A DNA stretch of 64,000 nt from Nevskia sp. (GCA_023229645.1 JALNYU010000014.1:1-64000); one strand, 5' to 3'. Positions 30,661-39,858 are shown, counted from the stretch's first letter. Notes: generated by a model from the sequence alone, not told the origin. Translations and numbers: made by a program.

Positions 30661-32082
30661 ATGAGCCTGTTCCGTACCAAAGCGATTGAGACCGATCTGG
30701 AAAAAAATACCGGCCTCAAACGCAGCCTCAACGCGTTTGATCTGGTCATGCTCGGTATCGGCGCGATCATCGGCACAGGCATCTTCGTGCTGACCGGCAA
30801 AGCGGCGGCGGTGAGCGCCGGCCCGGCCGTTGTGCTGTCGTTCGTCGTTGCAGGCCTTGCCTGTACGTTTGCGGCGCTGTCGTACGCGGAACTGGCTTCT
30901 TCGATCGGTGGCGCAGGCAGCGCCTACGGCTATGGCTACGCCGGTCTCGGCGAATTGCCGGCCTGGATTATTGGTTGGATGCTGGTGCTCGAATACGCGG
31001 TCGCCGTGCCGGCCGTCTCGGCGGGTTGGTCGGAATATCTAAACACCGGCCTGCAATCCATCAATTTACACATGCCAGCGGCGATTACGCACAGTTTTCT
31101 CGACAACCAGCACGCGGGCAGTTTTGTGAACTTGCCGGCGGTGCTGATTATTTTGACGCTCGGCGTCGTGCTCGCTTGGGGCGCGAAAGTGGGCGCGGTG
31201 CTGAATGCGATCGTCGTCGCGGTCAAGTTGGCGACGATCTTCCTGTTCATCGGCGTCGCAGCATTTCATGTTGACCCGACGCTTTGGCACCCCTTCATTC
31301 CGCCGGCCACCGTTGACGCGGATGGCGTTTCACACTTCGGCTGGGGCGGTGTATTCGATGGCGCTTCGCGAATTTTCTTCGCCTACCTCGGCTTCGATGC
31401 TGTTTCCACGGCCGCTGAAGAAACCAGGAAGCCGGCGCGTGATTTGCCGATCGGTATTCTCGGCTCGCTTGGCGCCTGCACCATTCTGTACATCGTCGTC
31501 TCTGGCCTGCTGACCGGCATCGTTCCCTATACCAGCCTCAACGTTGGTTCGCCGGTGGCGTACTCGCTGTTGCAGATCGGCCAGAAAACCGCCGCCGGCC
31601 TGATTTCGATCGGCGCGATCGCCGGCCTAACGACGGTCATGCTGGTGATGTTCTACGGCCTGACGCGCGTGCTGTTTGCGATTTCGCGCGACGGCTTGCT
31701 GCCGCCGTTCTTCGCCAAGTTGCACCCGACGACGAAGACGCCGGTCGGCTCGATCATCATCGCTGGCATCGTCATGTTGGTGCTCGGTGGCTTCGTGCCG
31801 TTGGGGGATCTTGCCGATACCGCCAACATCGGCACACTCGGCGCGTTTGTCGTCGCTTGCGTCGGCGTGCTGGTATTGCGCAAAACCCGGCCTGATCTGA
31901 AGCGTCCGTTCCGCGCACCGTTCGGTCCGTTGCTGCCGCTGCTTGGTGTGTTGTCCTGCGCCTATTTGATGACGCGCCTCGGCAGCAAAACCTGGACCGC
32001 GTTCGTGGTTTGGCTGATCATCGGCCAAATCATTTATTTCGGTTATTCGCGCCGCCACGCATTGCTCGCCCGCAAGGTCTGA
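30661..32082 (+). CDS. APC-family cationic amino-acid permease
   Basis: 473 residues with about 12 membrane helices. The helix-1 signature MLGIGAIIGTGIFVLTG is that of the APC superfamily, and the sequence pattern (RSLNAFDLVMLGIG, FFAYLGFDAVSTAAEETRKPARDLP) is that of CAT/YfnA-type amino-acid transporters. ATG 30661 follows GGGGAG closely; an in-frame codon at 30646 is less likely. Substrate cannot be told from sequence. An AGCS symporter follows 47 bases on, perhaps in the same unit. Confidence 0.9.
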   Translation: MSLFRTKAIETDLEKNTGLKRSLNAFDLVMLGIGAIIGTGIFVLTGKAAAVSAGPAVVLSFVVAGLACTFAALSYAELASSIGGAGSAYGYGYAGLGELPAWIIGWMLVLEYAVAVPAVSAGWSEYLNTGLQSINLHMPAAITHSFLDNQHAGSFVNLPAVLIILTLGVVLAWGAKVGAVLNAIVVAVKLATIFLFIGVAAFHVDPTLWHPFIPPATVDADGVSHFGWGGVFDGASRIFFAYLGFDAVSTAAEETRKPARDLPIGILGSLGACTILYIVVSGLLTGIVPYTSLNVGSPVAYSLLQIGQKTAAGLISIGAIAGLTTVMLVMFYGLTRVLFAISRDGLLPPFFAKLHPTTKTPVGSIIIAGIVMLVLGGFVPLGDLADTANIGTLGAFVVACVGVLVLRKTRPDLKRPFRAPFGPLLPLLGVLSCAYLMTRLGSKTWTAFVVWLIIGQIIYFGYSRRHALLARKV

Positions 32083-32129
32083 GTCGTCATTGGTTGCAAG
32101 GCTGCTGATCGCTACCGCGGGGCGTGACG

Positions 32130-33794
32130 ATGGAACAATTTTGGGCGGTGGTCGACGCCATCAACAACACGTTGTTGTCAGCGCCGATGTTGATGGCCTT
32201 GCTGCTGATCGGCCTGCTTTTTTCGGTCTGGAGTAAGTTTTGCCAGTACCGCTCGCTGACGCACGGCATCGCGCTAATTGCCGGTAAGGGGATCGATACC
32301 GCGCACGGCGATGGCGCGCTGACGCATTTCCAGGCGCTGACCGCGGCGATGTCCGGTACCGTCGGGCTGGGCGCGATCGCCGGTATGGCGATCGCCGTCG
32401 ATTTCGGCGGGCCCGGCGCGGTGTTTTGGATGTGGGTTGTCGGCTTGGTCGGTATGGCATTGAAGACCAGCGAAGTGACGTTATCGCTGTTGTTTCGTGA
32501 TGTCTCCGAGCCGGGTAATCCACACGGCGGCGCGATGTATGTCGCCCGTGATGGTCTCGGCAATCTCCGCCCTGGGCTAAAACCATTCGGTAAATTCGTT
32601 GGCGGCGTGTTTTGTCTGGCGCTGCTGCTGTTCGCGTTTACCGGCGGCAATATGTTCCAGACCTGGAGCGTCGCCGATACTACGCGCGAATATTTCGGCG
32701 TGCCAACGTGGCTCACGGGTGTGATCCTGGCAATACTGGCCGGCATTGTCATTCTGGGCGGTATCAAGCGCATCGGGAATGTCACCAAAACGCTGGTGCC
32801 GTTTAAATGCGGGGTCTACGTGATCGCTGGGGTCTACGTGATTCTGCACAACGCCAGCTATCTGCCGGAGTTATTCCGGCTCATTTTCCAAGGCGCGTTT
32901 TCGCACACTGATGGCGCTGGCGCCTTTGCCGGCGGCACCTTGGGTTCGGCTTTTATGTGGGGCATGAAGCGCGCGCTGTTTTCCAGTGAGGCTGGGCTCG
33001 GTACCGCACCGATCGCCCATGCTGCGGTGAAAACGCCGGAGCCGGTGACGGAAGGTGTGGTTGCCGGTCTTGAGCCATTTATCGATACGATTTTTGTCTG
33101 CACGGTGACCGGGCTCGTCGTGCTTTCAACCGGAATCTGGAACCGCGCGCCGGCCGCCGTTTGGCAGGCGCCACCGGCGATTGTCGAAGCCGCGCCGGGC
33201 CAGTGGCAGCCCGATCTCAAGACGATTCCAGAGCAGAGTGGCGCGACCAAGGAAGACTGGAAACCCGGCGCACCGTTGTTCGTGATGGTCGAGGCGGACG
33301 GCGCACGCAAACGCCTATATGGCGTGCTCGGTGACGACGCGAAATCGGTAGCGTGGATGCCGCTCAGCACGGCTATCGCGCCGACCATACTCGATACCGG
33401 CGTTTACGCTGACTATCGCGGCTCGACATTGGTCGCCAAAGGCTTCGATAGCGTGCATCCTGGCCTCGGCCGCTGGTTGATCACGATTGCGGTCTGGGTG
33501 TTTGGGTTGTCTTGCATCATTTCCTATGGGTATTACGGCGAGCAGGGCGTGATCTATTTGTTTGGCGCGCGCGCGATAACGCCGTATCGCTGGCTCTGGT
33601 GCATTGCTGCTGCAGTTGCCTGTTTCGGCTTCATCAAAACCAGCGGCCAGTTGGACGCGATCAGCACGGTCGGCCTAGGGTTTATGTACTTGATCAACTT
33701 GCCGCTGCTATTGATCCTCGGCAACAAAGCCATGAATGCATATCACGACTACTTCCGCCGGCTGGATGCGGGCGAGATCCGAAGGCCGGGCTGA
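32130..33794 (+). CDS. Sodium:alanine symporter (AGCS) family protein
   Basis: 554 residues from ATG 32130 (GTG 32124 also possible). The AGCS core is clear: FQALTAAMSGTVGLGAIAGMAIA, GGAMYVARDGLG and GMKRALFSSEAGLGTAPIAHAA, with about 10 membrane helices. Between residues about 340 and 450 there is a hydrophilic insert (from NRAPAAVWQAPPA to STLVAKGFDSVHPGLG) that typical 450-residue AGCS proteins lack. The transported substrate is probably alanine or glycine with sodium, by family. Confidence 0.9.
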   Translation: MEQFWAVVDAINNTLLSAPMLMALLLIGLLFSVWSKFCQYRSLTHGIALIAGKGIDTAHGDGALTHFQALTAAMSGTVGLGAIAGMAIAVDFGGPGAVFWMWVVGLVGMALKTSEVTLSLLFRDVSEPGNPHGGAMYVARDGLGNLRPGLKPFGKFVGGVFCLALLLFAFTGGNMFQTWSVADTTREYFGVPTWLTGVILAILAGIVILGGIKRIGNVTKTLVPFKCGVYVIAGVYVILHNASYLPELFRLIFQGAFSHTDGAGAFAGGTLGSAFMWGMKRALFSSEAGLGTAPIAHAAVKTPEPVTEGVVAGLEPFIDTIFVCTVTGLVVLSTGIWNRAPAAVWQAPPAIVEAAPGQWQPDLKTIPEQSGATKEDWKPGAPLFVMVEADGARKRLYGVLGDDAKSVAWMPLSTAIAPTILDTGVYADYRGSTLVAKGFDSVHPGLGRWLITIAVWVFGLSCIISYGYYGEQGVIYLFGARAITPYRWLWCIAAAVACFGFIKTSGQLDAISTVGLGFMYLINLPLLLILGNKAMNAYHDYFRRLDAGEIRRPG

Positions 33795-33804
33795 ACGGCG
33801 CGCC

Positions 33805-33821
33805 CGCGGCGGGCCGCCGCG
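33805..33821. other. GC-only dyad between transporter and hemH
   Basis: CGCGGCGG and CCGCCGCG flank a single G, forming a 17-base near-palindrome 11 bases after the AGCS stop. There is no T-tract, so it is at best a Rho-type or attenuating structure. Confidence 0.3.
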
Positions 33822-33872
33822 CACCCCGGTGGTATGTGCACCTGTTTTATTGCGCTGATCGTCTGAATCGCC

Positions 33873-34961
33873 ATGAATGAACTTGCTCGCCGCAGCCATA
33901 CGGCGGTTCCGAAAACCGGCGTGCTCTTGGTTAATCTCGGCACGCCGGACGCGCCAACGCCGTCCGCGATTCGCCGCTATTTAGCGCAATTTCTGGCTGA
34001 TCGGCGCGTGGTAGAGATCCCGCGTGCGATCTGGTTGCCGCTGCTGTACCTATTTATTTTGCCGCTGCGCCCGCGGCGGCTCGCGCACGCCTATAGCTCG
34101 GTCTGGACTGAACAAGGCTCGCCACTCTTAGCGATATCCAAACGGCAGGCGGTTGCGGTACGGATGCGTCTTGCGCAGCAGTACGGTGCTGCCGTACCCG
34201 TAGCGCTGGCGATGACGTACGGCGAACCCAGCATCCCTGCCGCGATTGCCGAGTTGGAAGCCGAAGATGTTCGGCGCATCGTGCTTCTGCCGCTGTATCC
34301 GCAGTATTCCGGCTCGACAACCGCGGCGACTTACGACGCCGTGTTTAAGGTTTTACAACAACGCCGCTGGGTACCGGAGCTGCGCACGATCGGCAGCTAC
34401 CACGATCACCCGGCGTATATCGCCGCGCTTGCCACGAGCGTTCGCAATCACTGGCAACAGTGGGGGCGGGGCGATCATCTACTGATGTCGTTCCACGGCG
34501 TGCCGCAACGCTATGTTTTAAATGGCGACCCCTATTATTGCCAATGCTTGAAAACCGGCCGTTTGCTGGCCGAGGCGCTGCAACTGCAGACAGCCGACTA
34601 TACGGTTTCATTCCAAAGCCGTTTCGGCAAAGCGCCGTGGGTACAGCCGTATACGCAGGCAACGGTCGAAAAGCTCGCGAAAGGCGGCGTTAAAACCTTA
34701 GACGTCGTCTGCCCTGGGTTCGCCGCCGACTGCTTGGAAACGCTAGAGGAAGTTTCGCTGGGTTACGCCGATAATTTCCGCGCCGCCGGCGGCACGGCGT
34801 TCCGCTACATTCCAGCGCTGAATAGCGAAACCGGACATATCGACGCACTGGTGACGATACTGGCGCCGCAATTACGGCAGGATGACGCGATTACGCCCTC
34901 AGCGCGGGACGCCGAACAACGCGCGCAAGCGGCTGAGCCGGCATTTTACGGCCGTGAATAG
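33873..34961 (+). CDS. hemH: Ferrochelatase
   Basis: 362 residues. It inserts iron into protoporphyrin IX. The catalytic His in LLMSFHGVPQRYV and the acidic block CPGFAADCLETLEE are present; the N-terminus GVLLVNLGTPDAP and LPLYPQYSGSTTAAT are hallmark text. It has no C-terminal membrane anchor. The 24 residues after the core (RDAEQRAQAAEPAFYGRE) are a short polar tail. It is likely a peripheral membrane enzyme. No strong ribosome site precedes ATG 33873. Confidence 0.95.
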   Translation: MNELARRSHTAVPKTGVLLVNLGTPDAPTPSAIRRYLAQFLADRRVVEIPRAIWLPLLYLFILPLRPRRLAHAYSSVWTEQGSPLLAISKRQAVAVRMRLAQQYGAAVPVALAMTYGEPSIPAAIAELEAEDVRRIVLLPLYPQYSGSTTAATYDAVFKVLQQRRWVPELRTIGSYHDHPAYIAALATSVRNHWQQWGRGDHLLMSFHGVPQRYVLNGDPYYCQCLKTGRLLAEALQLQTADYTVSFQSRFGKAPWVQPYTQATVEKLAKGGVKTLDVVCPGFAADCLETLEEVSLGYADNFRAAGGTAFRYIPALNSETGHIDALVTILAPQLRQDDAITPSARDAEQRAQAAEPAFYGRE

Positions 34962-35169
34962 CGCTACGGCGGGTGCGGTTTTTGTCAGAGCGTGCAGCAA
35001 CGAGTAGCAGGTTTAGCTTTGATGAAAGCGCTAGCGGGGCGCACGTTGAAACAGCGGCCGTTGCCCCCAAGTTTCCTCGTTCCGTCTGAATTAAAGTCGG
35101 CGGCGGGCCGGCCGCGATGATCAAAAACCTGCGGTAACCCCATGTTCGTAAAAGTATAAGGACGCTTCG

Positions 35170-36237
35170 ATGCAAGATTTGCTGTTGCAATACGGTCTGT
35201 TTCTGGCCAAAACCCTGACTTGGGTCGGCGGGCTCATCGTGCTGGTCATCGTCATTGCTGGCTTAGTTCGCGCTGGCCGCGAACATGTTGGCGAGCGCCT
35301 GGATGTTAAGAACATCAACGAACGGCTGCAGCGCATGGCCGATATTCTGAATCTCGACTTGCTCGACGAGAAAGAATACAAGCGCGAGGAAAAACGCCAG
35401 CGCGCTGAAGAAAAGGCCAAGCGGAAAGCGTCGAAGGACGATGAGCCGACGAAGCCGCGGCTGTTCGTGCTCGATTTCGATGGCGATATCGAAGCAACAC
35501 AAGTTGCCGCGCTGCGCGAAGAAATCAGCGCCGTACTGCAGGTTGCCCGGCCGGAAGACGCGGTGATGGTGCGCTTGGAAAGCGGCGGCGGCATCGTCCA
35601 CAGCTACGGCTTGGCAGCGTCGCAATTAAAGCGCGTGCGCGACCACGGCCATAAACTCTATGTGTCCGTCGATAAAGTCGCGGCCAGCGGTGGCTATATG
35701 ATGGCCTGCGTTGCGGATCAAATTCTCGCTGCGCCGTTTGCGGTGCTCGGTTCAATTGGCGTGGTCGCACAAATGCCGAATTTTCACCGGCTGCTGAACA
35801 AGCACGAGATCGATGTCGAAATGCATACCGCTGGCGAATATAAGCGGACGTTGACGATGTTCGGCGAAAACACCGACGCGGCGCGCGCCAAGTTCCGCCA
35901 GGAGCTGAATGAAATTCACGACTTGTTCAAGTCCTTCGTCGCTGAGAACCGTGCGGCGTTGGCGATCGACCGCGTCGCCACCGGCGAGCATTGGTATGGC
36001 ACGCAGGCACTGGAACTCGGCTTGATCGACACCATTCAGACCAGCGATGATTTTCTGTTGGCGCGGGTAAAAGATCACGACGTTTACGAAATCCGTTACC
36101 GCGTACGTCGCGCGCTGCGTGAGCAACTGCTCAGCACCTTGACCCGTATCGTTGGATTTACGAGTGCCCGCCTGCGTGACCCGGCCGGGGTTTTGCATGC
36201 TTACTCGGCGGTAGAACCCTTCAAAACCCGTTATTGA
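35170..36237 (+). CDS. sohB: Membrane-anchored S49 peptidase SohB
   Basis: 355 residues. The N-terminal helix (about 9-33) anchors it, followed by a highly charged linker (EKEYKREEKRQRAEEKAKRK) and the S49 protease domain. The catalytic dyad is Ser173 in KVAASGGYMMAC and Lys225 in GEYKRTLT, as in SppA/SohB. It probably degrades signal peptides or membrane-protein fragments. A DegQ-like protease follows after 119 bases, so envelope proteolysis genes are clustered here. Confidence 0.93.
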   Translation: MQDLLLQYGLFLAKTLTWVGGLIVLVIVIAGLVRAGREHVGERLDVKNINERLQRMADILNLDLLDEKEYKREEKRQRAEEKAKRKASKDDEPTKPRLFVLDFDGDIEATQVAALREEISAVLQVARPEDAVMVRLESGGGIVHSYGLAASQLKRVRDHGHKLYVSVDKVAASGGYMMACVADQILAAPFAVLGSIGVVAQMPNFHRLLNKHEIDVEMHTAGEYKRTLTMFGENTDAARAKFRQELNEIHDLFKSFVAENRAALAIDRVATGEHWYGTQALELGLIDTIQTSDDFLLARVKDHDVYEIRYRVRRALREQLLSTLTRIVGFTSARLRDPAGVLHAYSAVEPFKTRY

Positions 36238-36356
36238 ATCTCATATCACGTTGGCGGCATGCAGCTGCCGCATGAACTTGGCAGCGTGGACAGTGTCATA
36301 CCGCCACGTTCATCGTGAACGAAACAAGAACCCAGACCTCTAGGATTTATCCCCAT

Positions 36357-37823
36357 ATGGCCATTCGCTCATTCATAAAGACGGCCGCCGTTGCTACGGC
36401 AGCCGGTTTGCTCGCAACGTTAGCGACGCTGAGCCTGTCTACGACTGCGCCAAGCACGGCGCACGCCGACATTCCCGCCAGCCTGCTCGCCGCTCCGGTA
36501 CCGGGGCAAGTGCCGTCGTTGGCGCCGATGCTGAAAAATGTGTTGCCGGCAGTCGTCAATATTGCGGTCAGCGCCAAAGCCGAAGTGCAGCAGCAGAATC
36601 CGCTGCTGAACGATCCGTTCTTCCGCCGCTTCTTCGATATTCCGGACGGTCAGGGCGGGCCGCAACAGCAGCAGCCGGAACCGCAGGAAACGCAGGCGAT
36701 CGGCTCTGGCGTTATCGTCGATGCCGAGAAGGGCTACGTCATCACCAATAACCACGTCGTCGCCCAGGCCGATAAAATTATCGTGCGCCTGTCCGATGAC
36801 CGTGAAATCACTGCGAAGCTAATCGGCACCGACCCGGACACCGATCTGGCCGTGTTGCAGATCAAGGGCGCGAATTTGAAGGCGCTGCCGATTTCCGACT
36901 CGGATAAGCTCGAAGTCGGCGATTTTGTTGTCGCCATCGGTTCGCCGTTCAACCTGCGCCAAACCGTCACGTCGGGCATCGTCAGCGGCCTGGGTCGTCA
37001 AGGTCTCGGCGATGGTTACGAAGATTTCATCCAGACCGACGCATCGATCAACCCGGGTAATTCCGGCGGCGCACTGGTTAACCTGAAAGGCGAACTGGTG
37101 GGCGTTAACAGCCAGATCCTGTCGCGCTCCGGCGGCAACATCGGCATCGGCTTTGCTATCCCGACCAATTTGGTGAAGTCGGTCATGGCGCAGTTGATCG
37201 AATCCGGCGCGGTGACGCGCGGCCGCATCGGCATTCAAGGCGGCCAGGAATTGACGCCAGAATTGGCCAAAGCCTTCAATGTTCCGGACGGCCACGGCGC
37301 GCTGATCGGTAAAGTCTTACCCGATTCACCGGCGTCGAAGGGCGGTATGCAAGACGGCGATATCGTTATTGAAGCCAACGGCAAAGCAATCAAAGATTTC
37401 GCGCAGCTGCGCTACTTGGTAGGCCTGCTCCGGGTCGGCGATAAAGTTTCGATGAAAGTCTTGCGTGACGGTAAGCAGAAGGACATCACGGTCACCGTTG
37501 GCAAGAATACCGACGATAAAAAGATCGCCGCTGACGACCTGCACCCCGGTTTGAAGGGCGCAACGTTCGGTCCGCCGACGGGCCCTGCGGCCGAAGCCGC
37601 CCGTGCGGCAGGTGTCAAAGGGGTACAGGTACTCACGGTTGCGCCGCGTTCGACGGCGGCCAAGCAGGGCTTGCGTCCGAACGACATCATCCTGAGCGTT
37701 AACCGCCAGCCGGTCGGCTCAGTCGCCGAGTTCGAGAAGCTGGCCGCGGCTAAGGATACGCAGCTGCTGCTCCATGTTCTGCGCGGCAACGCGGCGTTCT
37801 TTGTGATTCTCGACCCGTCATAA
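36357..37823 (+). CDS. degQ: Periplasmic serine endoprotease, Do/DegQ/MucD type
   Basis: 488 residues with a signal peptide ending near STAHA (32-36). The trypsin-like domain has His133 (NNHVV), Asp163 (DTDLAV) and Ser236 (NPGNSGGAL), and two PDZ domains follow (about 280-370 and 395-485). It refolds or degrades misfolded envelope proteins. The loop LA region holds a Gln-rich stretch (GPQQQQPEPQETQ). ATG 36357 follows TAGGA and gives a proper signal peptide; GTG 36315 would add 14 polar residues and is less likely. Confidence 0.93.
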   Translation: MAIRSFIKTAAVATAAGLLATLATLSLSTTAPSTAHADIPASLLAAPVPGQVPSLAPMLKNVLPAVVNIAVSAKAEVQQQNPLLNDPFFRRFFDIPDGQGGPQQQQPEPQETQAIGSGVIVDAEKGYVITNNHVVAQADKIIVRLSDDREITAKLIGTDPDTDLAVLQIKGANLKALPISDSDKLEVGDFVVAIGSPFNLRQTVTSGIVSGLGRQGLGDGYEDFIQTDASINPGNSGGALVNLKGELVGVNSQILSRSGGNIGIGFAIPTNLVKSVMAQLIESGAVTRGRIGIQGGQELTPELAKAFNVPDGHGALIGKVLPDSPASKGGMQDGDIVIEANGKAIKDFAQLRYLVGLLRVGDKVSMKVLRDGKQKDITVTVGKNTDDKKIAADDLHPGLKGATFGPPTGPAAEAARAAGVKGVQVLTVAPRSTAAKQGLRPNDIILSVNRQPVGSVAEFEKLAAAKDTQLLLHVLRGNAAFFVILDPS

Positions 37824-37857
37824 CACGGGTTTTAGAACCGCACCGCGTAAACATTAC

Positions 37858-37892
37858 AACGCGGGCGTTCCAATCGGAGCGCCCGCGTTTAT
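37858..37892 (+). terminator. Terminator after the DegQ-like gene
   Basis: AACGCGGGCG (37858-37867) pairs with CGCCCGCGTT (37880-37889), extended by four further pairs around a four-base loop, and is followed by TTTATACTTT. This is a good intrinsic terminator 35 bases after the stop. Confidence 0.85.
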
Positions 37893-37921
37893 ACTTTGGT
37901 GTCTCTACACTCTATCCCGCG

Positions 37922-38116
37922 ATGCTCGAAAGCGAACTCAATCAGCTCGACGAACGTGTTCAACGCTTGATTGCGGCTTACCGGCAAGAACGTTTCGAGA
38001 AGAAGCGTGCATTGCAGGAGCGCGATCGCCTGCTGGCGTTGAATGCTGAGCTGAAGCGGCGTATCGAAGGTGTAGTCGAACGTATTCGTTCGCTGGAAGC
38101 GGACCCTAACCCATAG
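37922..38116 (+). CDS. Small coiled-coil protein upstream of zapA
   Basis: 64 residues forming one continuous heptad-rich helix (LNQLDERVQRLIAAYRQE..LLALNAELKRRIEGVVERI). Gammaproteobacteria commonly carry such a short protein (TIGR02449-like) just before zapA, and it resembles ZapB in size and layout. A role in Z-ring assembly is inferred from its position. The start at 37922 has no clear ribosome site. Confidence 0.8.
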   Translation: MLESELNQLDERVQRLIAAYRQERFEKKRALQERDRLLALNAELKRRIEGVVERIRSLEADPNP

Positions 38117-38131
38117 CCGGGAATCAACACG

Positions 38132-38458
38132 ATGATGATCGAACCTGGCCGTAAATCCGACCCGCTGACCGTAACCGTGCGCATTATGTCGCGGGAGTAC
38201 ACGGTGACCTGCCAGCCTGACGAACACGAAGCGCTGGTGGCTTCGGCGGACTATCTCAACGAACGCATGACGGCGATACGCCGCCGCGGTAAGGCACTCG
38301 GAGCGGAGCGGATCGCGGTGATGACGGCGCTAAATCTTGCGCGCGAATTATTGGCGCTGAAAGGCGACGCCGCAGTGGTAAAGCCGGACGGCGAAAGCGT
38401 CGAGAAGCTACGGCAGATCGGGCATGACATCGATCAAACGCTAAACGCAAGCGATTGA
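38132..38458 (+). CDS. zapA: Cell division protein ZapA
   Basis: 108 residues. It binds and bundles FtsZ protofilaments. The N-terminal globular part (TVTVRIMSREYTVTCQPDEHEALVASA) and the C-terminal coiled coil (ERIAVMTALNLARELLALKG) match ZapA. It follows the small coiled-coil gene by 15 bases and precedes 6S RNA and fau, the canonical gammaproteobacterial block. ATG 38132 or 38135 may be used. Confidence 0.92.
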   Translation: MMIEPGRKSDPLTVTVRIMSREYTVTCQPDEHEALVASADYLNERMTAIRRRGKALGAERIAVMTALNLARELLALKGDAAVVKPDGESVEKLRQIGHDIDQTLNASD

Positions 38459-38483
38459 CGGCACTGAAACAACGCCAAGCCTG

Positions 38484-38492
38484 TGTTATCGT
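38484..38492 (+). promoter_or_regulatory. Extended -10 promoter of 6S RNA
   Basis: TG-T-TATCGT (38484-38492) is an extended -10 hexamer ending six bases before the start of the terminal stem of the 6S RNA at 38499. No clear -35 is needed for this class. Confidence 0.5.
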
Positions 38493-38498
38493 GTGGCC

Positions 38499-38681
38499 GT
38501 GTCTCCTGCGGTGTTCGACATTCGACAGGAACCCTTGAGCCTAATTGCAATGCAAAGGGAACCTCAACAGCGTAGGGAGTGCAGGCCCGCCCCGCAGCGG
38601 GAAGCCCAAATACGTTGTCCGGTGCCCACTTGAGACGTCGTCTCAAGGTCGAAGTCTGATGACGGCACAGGCGGGAGACAC
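38499..38681 (+). ncRNA. ssrS: 6S RNA
   Basis: It lies between zapA and fau as in most gammaproteobacteria. The termini pair: GTGTCTCCTGC (38499-38509) with GCGGGAGACAC (38671-38681), an 11-pair stem with one wobble, giving 183 nt, the normal 6S length. Family-typical segments are GTTCGACATTCGACAGGAAC near the 5' side and a CTTGAGAC/GTCTCAAG hairpin followed by GTCGAAGTCTGATG near the 3' side. It mimics an open promoter and binds sigma-70 RNA polymerase. The 3' end overlaps the fau start codon. Confidence 0.82.
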
Positions 38682-39285
38682 CCTTATTCCAGACGCTGCG
38701 GCACGTAAAGCCGCACTGCGTCAGCAGATGCGCCGCCTTCGTAGCGCCATCCCCAGTTCCGCCCGTAACGTCGCGGCACGAGCTTCGGCACGGCGGTTCC
38801 TGCGGTATTACCCGCAGCCTTGCAACATCGCTGTTTATCTTTCAGCTCGATCCGAACTACCGACACAGCCGCTGCTCCGCTTATTGTTCGCCGCCGGCCA
38901 TCGTGTTTATGTGCCACTCACGCTCAGCGCCGGACGTATGCGTTTTGTCCGTATTCATGCTCACAGTAAAACGCGGCCTGGGCTGTTCCGTTTGCCACAG
39001 CCGATTGCCCCGCGCCGGGTTATAGCGGTTGATCGACTTGACCGGGTCGTTGTGCCGCTACTCGCTTTCGACAGTCGGGGCGCTCGTCTCGGCAACGGCG
39101 GCGGTTACTACGACCGCGCGTTTGCTGGGCAGAGGCGCGGGCATCGCGCCAAATTGATCGGCTATGGCTACGCCGTTCAGGAGGTATTGGATGTCGCTGC
39201 CGAGCCCTGGGACCTTCGCCTCGACGTCGTTATTACCGACCGCGCGCATCGAATACCACGGCTACCCGCTCGCTTAGACGAATAA
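38659..39285 (+). CDS. fau: 5-formyltetrahydrofolate cyclo-ligase
   Basis: 208 residues. It converts 5-formyl-THF to 5,10-methenyl-THF with ATP. The N-terminal ARKAALRQQMRRLRSAI and the C-terminal loop FDSRGARLGNGGGYYDRAF are the family signatures. It is placed directly after 6S RNA as in E. coli (ygfA). Homology begins before the internal ATG 38728, so ATG 38659, inside the predicted 6S RNA 3' region, is the best start. An open frame to 38545 is 6S RNA sequence. There is no obvious ribosome site, which fits processing from a joint transcript. Confidence 0.9.
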   Translation: MTAQAGDTLIPDAAARKAALRQQMRRLRSAIPSSARNVAARASARRFLRYYPQPCNIAVYLSARSELPTQPLLRLLFAAGHRVYVPLTLSAGRMRFVRIHAHSKTRPGLFRLPQPIAPRRVIAVDRLDRVVVPLLAFDSRGARLGNGGGYYDRAFAGQRRGHRAKLIGYGYAVQEVLDVAAEPWDLRLDVVITDRAHRIPRLPARLDE

Positions 39286-39290
39286 GTCGG

Positions 39291-39346
39291 CGCCGGGTGA
39301 AAGACTGGGGACGCAAGAATCACGGACTGCGAAAACCCGGCGTTTT
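39291..39346 (+). terminator. Possible terminator after fau
   Basis: CGCCGGGT (39291-39298) and ACCCGGCG (39335-39342) can pair and TTTT follows, but the loop is 36 bases long, so termination strength is uncertain. Confidence 0.35.
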
Positions 39347-39454
39347 GATAACATCAATGACCGGATCGCATCATTCGTCTGCTTACTCATTTTGTAACTG
39401 AATCAACACTGCCAATAGTTTTTCGCCTCACCGTGCAATCACAAGGACGTCTCA

Positions 39455-39757
39455 GTGAAATTCTTATTTACAACGCTCGTTGTCTTTTTTGCCGTTGAAT
39501 CAACCGCCCACGAGCGTGATATCACGATCGAGTCCGCTACCGATCTTCGAGATTGGTGTGAGGCGTCGTCGCACGACTTATATGTCGGACAAGGGATTGC
39601 GCCTTATAACTGGAGCGCCTCGTACTGGGAAAAAGACGGCATCTTGAATGTCAAAGGTAGCTGGCGCATTGACGATAAGGAGGTCATTGTCGAATGCCAA
39701 ATCGCGCAAGGTGCTGAAGTGAGAAACGCGGTGATGTCGGTGCACGAACGTAAGTAA
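39455..39757 (+). CDS. Small secreted protein of unknown function
   Basis: 100 residues. A short signal peptide (MKFLFTTLVVFFAVESTAH) is followed by about 80 residues with two cysteines (DWCEAS and VECQIA) that could form a disulfide, and Trp-rich text (NWSASYWEKDG). GTG 39455 follows AAGGA at correct spacing. It lies alone in an AT-richer stretch after fau. I recognise no family. Confidence 0.65.
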   Translation: MKFLFTTLVVFFAVESTAHERDITIESATDLRDWCEASSHDLYVGQGIAPYNWSASYWEKDGILNVKGSWRIDDKEVIVECQIAQGAEVRNAVMSVHERK

Positions 39758-39837
39758 CCAGAAATGTGGAAAAGGCACACCCGTAAAATTCTATTTCTGC
39801 GGTAACGCAATTTCGCTTCAAACACCGAATCTGACGT

Positions 39838-39858
39838 CATGTTCGCGCACCGAACATG
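39838..39858. promoter_or_regulatory. 21-base palindromic operator-like site
   Basis: CATGTTCG (39838-39845) and CGAACATG (39851-39858) are perfect inverted arms around CGCAC, about 190 bases before the outer-membrane-type gene at 40049. The symmetry suits a dimeric repressor; the regulator is unknown. It lies in the 291-base gap 39758-40048, where nothing else is visible. Confidence 0.45.
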
